Shown here one piece after another: positions 59,948-64,000 of a DNA stretch of 64,000 nucleotides. Position 1 is the first letter of the stretch; each line of letters opens with the position of its first letter. Origin of the DNA: Paenibacillus sp. HW567. Lineage in GTDB: Bacteria > Bacillota > Bacilli > Paenibacillales > Paenibacillaceae. Below the pieces are notes generated by a model, which was not told the origin of the DNA, ran no database searches, and saw only the letters and a program-made list of their open reading frames with translations. A program made the position numbers and the translations under genes. Location: positions 6,397,285 through 6,461,284 of the forward strand of contig NZ_KB910518.1 in assembly GCF_000374185.1 (NCBI RefSeq), written 5' to 3'.

Positions 59948-60568
59948 ATGAAAAAACAAAGTTCCGTGAAGGCTTGGACCCTGCTGGTAATGTCCCTTCC
60001 GAAAGGGATCGCGGCATTTGTTATAGCAGTTGCCGGTGTATGCGTTAGTGTTCCACTGATTATAGTATGGGTCGGGCTGCCCTTGCTGGCAGCGACACTT
60101 GCTGCGTGCCGCAGAATGATGGTACAAGAAGAACAGGTGGTGGAGGGCTGGATTCAAGGAGATCATGGACAGCCTGCACGTACGGATGGTCCAGTACCAC
60201 AGCGGGGGGACGGGTGGCGGTCGGTATTTACACTTCTGGGTCAAGGCCAAACCTACCGGGGGATCATCTACAGCTTAGCGCAGCTTCCCATAGGGATTGC
60301 AGGATTTACATTTGCTATCGTCCTGCCGGCTACAGCCTTTGGGGTTTTACTGTCTCCATTAGCCTATTTGGTCAGTGACAGACTATTCTCCTTCGAGCTT
60401 TTCTCATATGATAACACTTGGAGGTTCCTTCTATCTGACATGTCATCCTACGAGCGTTCCTGGGTGGCTGGCGGCATCGGCTTGGTCTTAGTCCTATTGC
60501 TGCCGTTGATCTTAAGAAAACTTGGGCGGTTATACGCCGCATGGGTGCGCACGGTATCCAGTACATAA
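59948..60568 (+). CDS. Membrane protein with 'Sensor' domain, stand-alone
   Basis: 206 residues with four membrane helices in two pairs (about 17-52 and 105-140, with a last helix near 175-195). It resembles the Gram-positive 'Putative sensor' domain normally fused to histidine kinases (LPKGIAAFVIAVAGVCVSVPL; LAQLPIGIAGFTFAIVLPA). No kinase domain follows. It may be a partner subunit or a stand-alone sensor. The ATG follows GGGGAG. A terminator follows directly. Confidence 0.7.
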   Translation: MKKQSSVKAWTLLVMSLPKGIAAFVIAVAGVCVSVPLIIVWVGLPLLAATLAACRRMMVQEEQVVEGWIQGDHGQPARTDGPVPQRGDGWRSVFTLLGQGQTYRGIIYSLAQLPIGIAGFTFAIVLPATAFGVLLSPLAYLVSDRLFSFELFSYDNTWRFLLSDMSSYERSWVAGGIGLVLVLLLPLILRKLGRLYAAWVRTVSST

Positions 60569-60574
60569 TGCATG

Positions 60575-60618
60575 AGCGAGGCAGTCCCCATTTACCTGAG
60601 GTGACTGCCTCGCTTTTT
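60575..60618 (+). terminator. Terminator of the sensor-domain gene
   Basis: GCGAGGCAGTC / GACTGCCTCGC (11 bp) followed by TTTTT. Confidence 0.9.
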
Positions 60619-60626
60619 CGGTAGAG

Positions 60627-61022
60627 TTATCCTTTAGTGCTTGGTGCAACAGCTTCCACTTCGATTTCGATCAGCAGCTCAGGGTCAATCAGCGCTTTTA
60701 CCTCAACCATTGTCGCAACAGGCTGGATATCCTTGAAAAACTCCCCGTGGGCTCTTCCGAATTCCTCCCACTTGGAGATGTCTGTAACGAACATTCTTGT
60801 TCTTACAACGTGTGAGAGACCGGCGCCCAAATCGCCAAGCGCCTTCTCAATGAGCTGCAGAATGAACCTTGTCTGCTCATACGGATTTCCTTTGCCAACC
60901 ACTTCTCCGCCCTGCATCGCCGTTGTTCCTGCCACTTCAATCCGGTCTCCGATTCGGATGGCCCGGCAGTACCCCACAGTAGACTCCCAAGGTGAACCCG
61001 TAAACACCTGTTTACGCTCCAT
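60627..61022 (-). CDS. RidA-family protein (YjgF/YER057c/UK114)
   Basis: 131 residues from ATG 61022 after GGAGAGGAT; the extension to 61094 overlaps the Crp/Fnr gene. RidA-fold segments are YCRAIRIGDRIEVAGTTAM, GNPYEQTRFILQLIEKAL and the C-terminal LIDPELLIEIEVEAVA. The arginine used by RidA for imine hydrolysis lies in the VVRTRMFVTD stretch near 77. Such proteins deaminate reactive enamines and imines. It is 25 bases downstream of the Crp/Fnr gene and probably co-transcribed with it. Confidence 0.9.
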   Translation of the reverse strand: MERKQVFTGSPWESTVGYCRAIRIGDRIEVAGTTAMQGGEVVGKGNPYEQTRFILQLIEKALGDLGAGLSHVVRTRMFVTDISKWEEFGRAHGEFFKDIQPVATMVEVKALIDPELLIEIEVEAVAPSTKG

Positions 61023-61047
61023 AATATCCTCTCCATTCACAATAAAT

Positions 61048-61755
61048 TTAGCTTCGGCCACCCGCTGTATCATTAACGCTGCGGATATAATCATTCATTC
61101 TGACCCGGTCTAGCAGCGTAATCTCGCTTCCCTTGAACCACAGCCAGCCTTGATCACGCAAGTACCCCATTTCACGGGATAACGATGGGCGTGCGGTATT
61201 TAAATGCTCGGCCCATTCCTTTCGGCTGAAAGGGAGCCGGATCAGGTCGGAGGCTTGCAGTTCCGCCTGCTCCAGCAGGAAATCCACAATCCGCCGTCTG
61301 AGCGGTCCGGCGGACAGAATCTGAATCTTCCGGTTGACCAGCACCAGACGCTCCGACAGATTCTCAAGAAAACGGGTGAGCATGTCTGTATCAAGCGTGA
61401 ACAGGTGAAGCAGCTCCTGCTTGCTGATGAACATCATCGAGCAGGGAACTGAGGCGGTTACTGTGGCGGGAGCTATATTTTCTCTGCGGAACAACACCGC
61501 TTCACCAACGGTCTGTCCTTCACTCAGATGGGCGATGGTTACGCTGCTGCCGGTGGGATGATTTTTCTGTACCTCAACCCGTCCGGAGAGCACGATGCCG
61601 AGCCTTTCCACAGTGTCGCCTTCAGCCATAATGATGGCCTTTTTGTGAAAGCTGCTGACCGTATACCTCATCTTTTGCAGCAGTGCCCCGATCTCTTCCG
61701 TTGACTTCCCCCGAAAAATCAAACAGTTATGCAACTGAGCTGGGTCAGGCTTCAT
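61048..61755 (-). CDS. Crp/Fnr-family transcriptional regulator
   Basis: 235 residues. The cyclic-nucleotide-binding-like domain is at about 20-130 (AEGDTVERLGIVLSGRVEVQ; GEAVLFRREN). A dimer helix follows, then a Crp-type HTH at about 165-220 (FSRKEWAEHLNTARPSLSREMGYLRDQGWL). Only two cysteines are visible (Cys11 and one near 105), so an FNR-type 4Fe-4S cluster is unlikely. AGGAGG-like bases precede the ATG. It is divergent from hcp, with a perfect dyad between them. This resembles HcpR-type control of nitrosative-stress genes. Confidence 0.9.
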   Translation of the reverse strand: MKPDPAQLHNCLIFRGKSTEEIGALLQKMRYTVSSFHKKAIIMAEGDTVERLGIVLSGRVEVQKNHPTGSSVTIAHLSEGQTVGEAVLFRRENIAPATVTASVPCSMMFISKQELLHLFTLDTDMLTRFLENLSERLVLVNRKIQILSAGPLRRRIVDFLLEQAELQASDLIRLPFSRKEWAEHLNTARPSLSREMGYLRDQGWLWFKGSEITLLDRVRMNDYIRSVNDTAGGRS

Positions 61756-61779
61756 AGATTTCCTCCAAAGTTAAATTAA

Positions 61780-61799
61780 TCGGTAACAACCGTTACCGA
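61780..61799. promoter_or_regulatory. Crp/Fnr operator, class II position at the hcp promoter
   Basis: Perfect dyad TCGGTAAC-AACC-GTTACCGA. The likely hcp -10 box is TACAAT (61819-61824) and no -35 is visible. The dyad centre is then 41.5 bases before the predicted start (61831), the classic spacing for direct activation by a Crp/Fnr protein. Confidence 0.75.
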
Positions 61800-61894
61800 A
61801 TATATGGCGAAATTCTACTACAATTAGCGGTACCTGTAAAGGCGGGCTGAAGCAGTATTCTGTCCCGGTAGACGACATTCTAAGGAGTGAGGAA

Positions 61895-63547
61895 ATGAGT
61901 CAAATGTTTTGTTTTCAATGTCAGGAGGCAGCGAAAGGAACGGGCTGCACCATTCAGGGTGTATGCGGTAAAACCAGCGATGTAGCCAATCTCCAGGATC
62001 TTATGCTGTATACGCTAAAAGGCATTTCCATCTTTGCACGGCGCGGCCGCGAGCTTGGAATCACGGATTCAGCTACAGAAAAGTTTATTATAGAGAGCAT
62101 GTTCGCTACCATCACCAATGCGAACTTCACCCCGGAGAGCTTCACGGCAAGAATAAGGGAGGGGCTTGCGCTTCGGGATGAGTGGAAAAACAAGCTGAAG
62201 GCTGCAGATTCAGCGATTCCTTTGGCCGGGCATGATGCAGCCCTCTGGACTGCCGGCACGGACGAAGAAATGCTCGTTAAGGCGGGGTCTGTAGGCGTTC
62301 TCGCGACCATGCATGAGGATATCCGCTCTCTGCGCGAGCTGCTGACCTATGGACTGAAGGGAATGGCAGCTTATATGGAGCATGCGGCGGTGCTGGGGTA
62401 TTATGAGCCTAGTGCGCACGCTTTTATGGAAAAGGGTCTTGCGTCAGTGCTGGATGACACACTCACCGGCGAAGAGCTGACGGCTCTCGTCCTGGAGTGC
62501 GGCAAGCTGGGTGTTGCTGTAATGGAGCTGCTTGACCGTGCGAATACATCAACTTACGGCAACCCTGAAATCACCAAGGTGAATATCGGTGTAGGGAATC
62601 GCCCGGGGATTCTGATTAGCGGACATGACCTGAAGGATATGGAGGAGCTGCTGAAGCAGACTGAGGGAACCGGCGTGGATGTATATACGCACAGTGAGAT
62701 GCTTCCGGCCCACTATTATCCGGCTTTTAAAAAGTACAGCCACTTCGTAGGGAACTACGGCAATGCCTGGTGGAAGCAGACGAGCGAATTCGAGAGCTTC
62801 AACGGCCCGATTCTGATGACAACAAACTGCATTGTGCCGCCGAAGGATAGCTACAAAGCACGCATGTACACAACAGGTAATACAGGCTTCCCAGGAATAC
62901 AGCATATTGTGCCAGGTGCAGACGGAGTGAAGGATTTCTCCGCGATCATTGAGCAGGCCAAGAGCTGTGTGGCTCCTACCGAAATTGAGACCGGCGAGAT
63001 TGTCGGCGGCTTCGCACATGCTGCTGTAATGAATGTGGCGGACAAGGTAGTGGAGGGCGTACAGAGCGGTGCAATCAAGCAGTTCTTCGTCATGGCGGGC
63101 TGCGACGGCCGGATGAAGAGCCGCAATTACTACACGGATTTTGCCGCAGAGCTGCCGGGAGATACGGTGATCCTTACGGCGGGCTGCGCGAAGTACAAAT
63201 ACAACAAGCTGCCGCTTGGCGATATTGGCGGGATTCCCCGTGTGCTTGATGCCGGACAGTGCAATGATTCCTATTCCCTTGTTGTAATTGCTTTGAAGCT
63301 GAAGGAAGTCTTCGGGCTGGATGACATCAATGATCTGCCGATCTCCTACAATATTGCCTGGTATGAGCAAAAGGCGGTTATCGTGCTGCTGGCGCTGCTG
63401 TATCTGGGTGTGAAGGATATTCATCTCGGTCCTACCCTTCCGGCTTTCCTTTCCCCGAATGTGGCAAAGGTGCTGGTAGACAATTTCGGCATCAGCGGAA
63501 TCACCACTGTGAAAGAGGATATGGAGAAATTTATTGCAGCGGTGTAA
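61895..63547 (+). CDS. hcp: Hydroxylamine reductase / hybrid cluster protein
   Basis: 550 residues. The N-terminal cluster motif CFQCQEAAKGTGCTIQGVC (Cys at 5, 8, 17 and 23) binds the 4Fe-4S cluster. Further cysteine-containing segments that bind the hybrid cluster are TTNCIVPP near 313, AGCDGRMKSRNYY near 403 and LTAGCAKYKYNKLPLG near 430. Hcp detoxifies nitric oxide and hydroxylamine under low oxygen. AGGAG precedes the ATG. Control by the divergent Crp/Fnr regulator is likely. Confidence 0.97.
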   Translation: MSQMFCFQCQEAAKGTGCTIQGVCGKTSDVANLQDLMLYTLKGISIFARRGRELGITDSATEKFIIESMFATITNANFTPESFTARIREGLALRDEWKNKLKAADSAIPLAGHDAALWTAGTDEEMLVKAGSVGVLATMHEDIRSLRELLTYGLKGMAAYMEHAAVLGYYEPSAHAFMEKGLASVLDDTLTGEELTALVLECGKLGVAVMELLDRANTSTYGNPEITKVNIGVGNRPGILISGHDLKDMEELLKQTEGTGVDVYTHSEMLPAHYYPAFKKYSHFVGNYGNAWWKQTSEFESFNGPILMTTNCIVPPKDSYKARMYTTGNTGFPGIQHIVPGADGVKDFSAIIEQAKSCVAPTEIETGEIVGGFAHAAVMNVADKVVEGVQSGAIKQFFVMAGCDGRMKSRNYYTDFAAELPGDTVILTAGCAKYKYNKLPLGDIGGIPRVLDAGQCNDSYSLVVIALKLKEVFGLDDINDLPISYNIAWYEQKAVIVLLALLYLGVKDIHLGPTLPAFLSPNVAKVLVDNFGISGITTVKEDMEKFIAAV

Positions 63548-63568
63548 GAAACCTGTATCCTGAAAAAA

Positions 63569-63608
63569 TAAAAGCGATGCCCCACTCTGTCTGGGGTATC
63601 GCTTTTTT
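63569..63608 (+). terminator. Terminator of hcp
   Basis: AAAAGCGAT and CCCCA pair with TGGGG and ATCGCTTTT, followed by T residues. Confidence 0.92.
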
Positions 63609-63668
63609 GGCTGTTAAGAATGTTATACTGTCCACCTTATGTGAGAGTTAGCCTCAAACGGGTGATAT

Positions 63669-64000
63669 GCTCAGCAACAAAGGTAAAAATGCCGTTGTTG
63701 GAGCGCCGCCAGGGGGAACCGGGCAGAACAACGGCAGAAATGCCGCTGTTGAGGCTCAAATGGGTGGTATGCTCAGCAACAAAGGTAAAAATGCCGCTGT
63801 TGGAGCGCCGTCAGGGCGAACTGGGCAGAACAACGACAGAAATGCCGCTGTTGAGGCTCAAAGGGGTGATATGCTCAGCAACAAAGGTAAAAATGCCGCT
63901 GTTGGAGCGCCGCCAGAGGGAACCGGGCAGAACAACGGCAGAAATGCCGCTGTTGAGGCTCAAACGGGTGATATGCTCAGCAACAAAGGTAAAAATGCCG
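63669..64000 (-). repeat. Array of 102-bp (2 x 51) palindromic repeats, third locus
   Basis: A unit starting GCTCAGCAACAAAGG recurs at 63669, 63771, 63873 and 63975, exactly 102 bases apart. Each unit holds two hairpins about 51 bases apart: AAAGGTAAAAATGCCGTTG and AACGGCAGAAATGCCGCTG. The array follows the hcp terminator and runs off the window. The core AGAAATGCCG is shared with the arrays at 7.4 and 24.1 kb. Confidence 0.9.

Overview
The window reads as chromosomal DNA of a Gram-positive, moderately GC-rich member of the Bacillota, most probably a Paenibacillus. This is inference from gene content: YesM/YesN-type sensor and regulator pairs beside sugar ABC importers, an S-layer-homology protein, a class D sortase with an LPDTA substrate, a purine riboswitch in front of xpt-pbuX, an M-box magnesium riboswitch, a ydaJKLMN-like polysaccharide operon and several HxlR-family regulators. 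I saw no rRNA, tRNA, CRISPR or prophage genes. The only intact mobile element is one IS3-family insertion sequence.

Layout. 1-5.0 kb: a truncated FAD oxidoreductase, greA, a divergent HxlR regulator and AEC transporter pair, an SLH-domain protein and an internally duplicated hypothetical protein. 5.1-7.3 kb: guanine-type purine riboswitch with xpt-pbuX. 7.4-9.2 kb: an array of 51-bp palindromic repeats split by an IS3-family element. 9.25-9.5 kb: a strongly structured candidate RNA element. 9.5-13.9 kb: a six-gene operon joining a GspS-like ATP-grasp ligase, a DUF350 membrane protein, a lipoprotein, a Ser/Gly-rich protein and a K+ channel. 14.0-22.5 kb: a polysaccharide operon (YdaJ-, YdaL-, YdaM-, YdaN- and YdaK-like genes plus a WsfD-like membrane protein) that looks c-di-GMP-responsive. 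22.6-29.4 kb: esterase, atypical SDR, a second 51-bp array, rpmE2, a diguanylate cyclase, HAD and MBL hydrolases and a cold-shock gene. 29.7-35.7 kb: YesM/YesN two-component system with a sugar ABC importer. 35.7-41.5 kb, minus strand: methyltransferase, MATE exporter, and an ABC ATPase and fused permease behind an M-box riboswitch. 41.6-45.3 kb: hxlA-hxlB, hxlR, an old yellow enzyme and a second HxlR-type regulator. 45.4-50 kb: pepT, class D sortase with its LPDTA protein, and an LLM flavoenzyme. 50.4-56.6 kb: an alpha-glucoside-type ABC importer, a DinB protein, unusual repeats and a LacI regulator. 56.8-64 kb: a four-part c-di-GMP turnover protein, a sensor-domain membrane protein, a Crp/Fnr-ridA operon divergent from hcp, and a third 51-bp array.

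How the genes work together. Three loci bear on c-di-GMP: a 7TM-PAS-GGDEF cyclase (25 kb), a periplasmic-binding-like/PAS/GGDEF/EAL protein (57 kb), and a degenerate GGDEF protein closing the polysaccharide operon, which may act as the receptor. Both sugar ABC loci lack an ATPase and must borrow a shared one (in B. subtilis this is MsmX). In both, a stable hairpin separates the binding-protein gene from the permeases. The two most unusual systems are the M-box-controlled ABC transporter with no binding protein, which may be an uncharacterised magnesium-linked importer, and the GspS-like/DUF350/K+-channel operon. The 51-bp palindromic repeat family recurs at three distant intergenic sites and probably extends across the genome.
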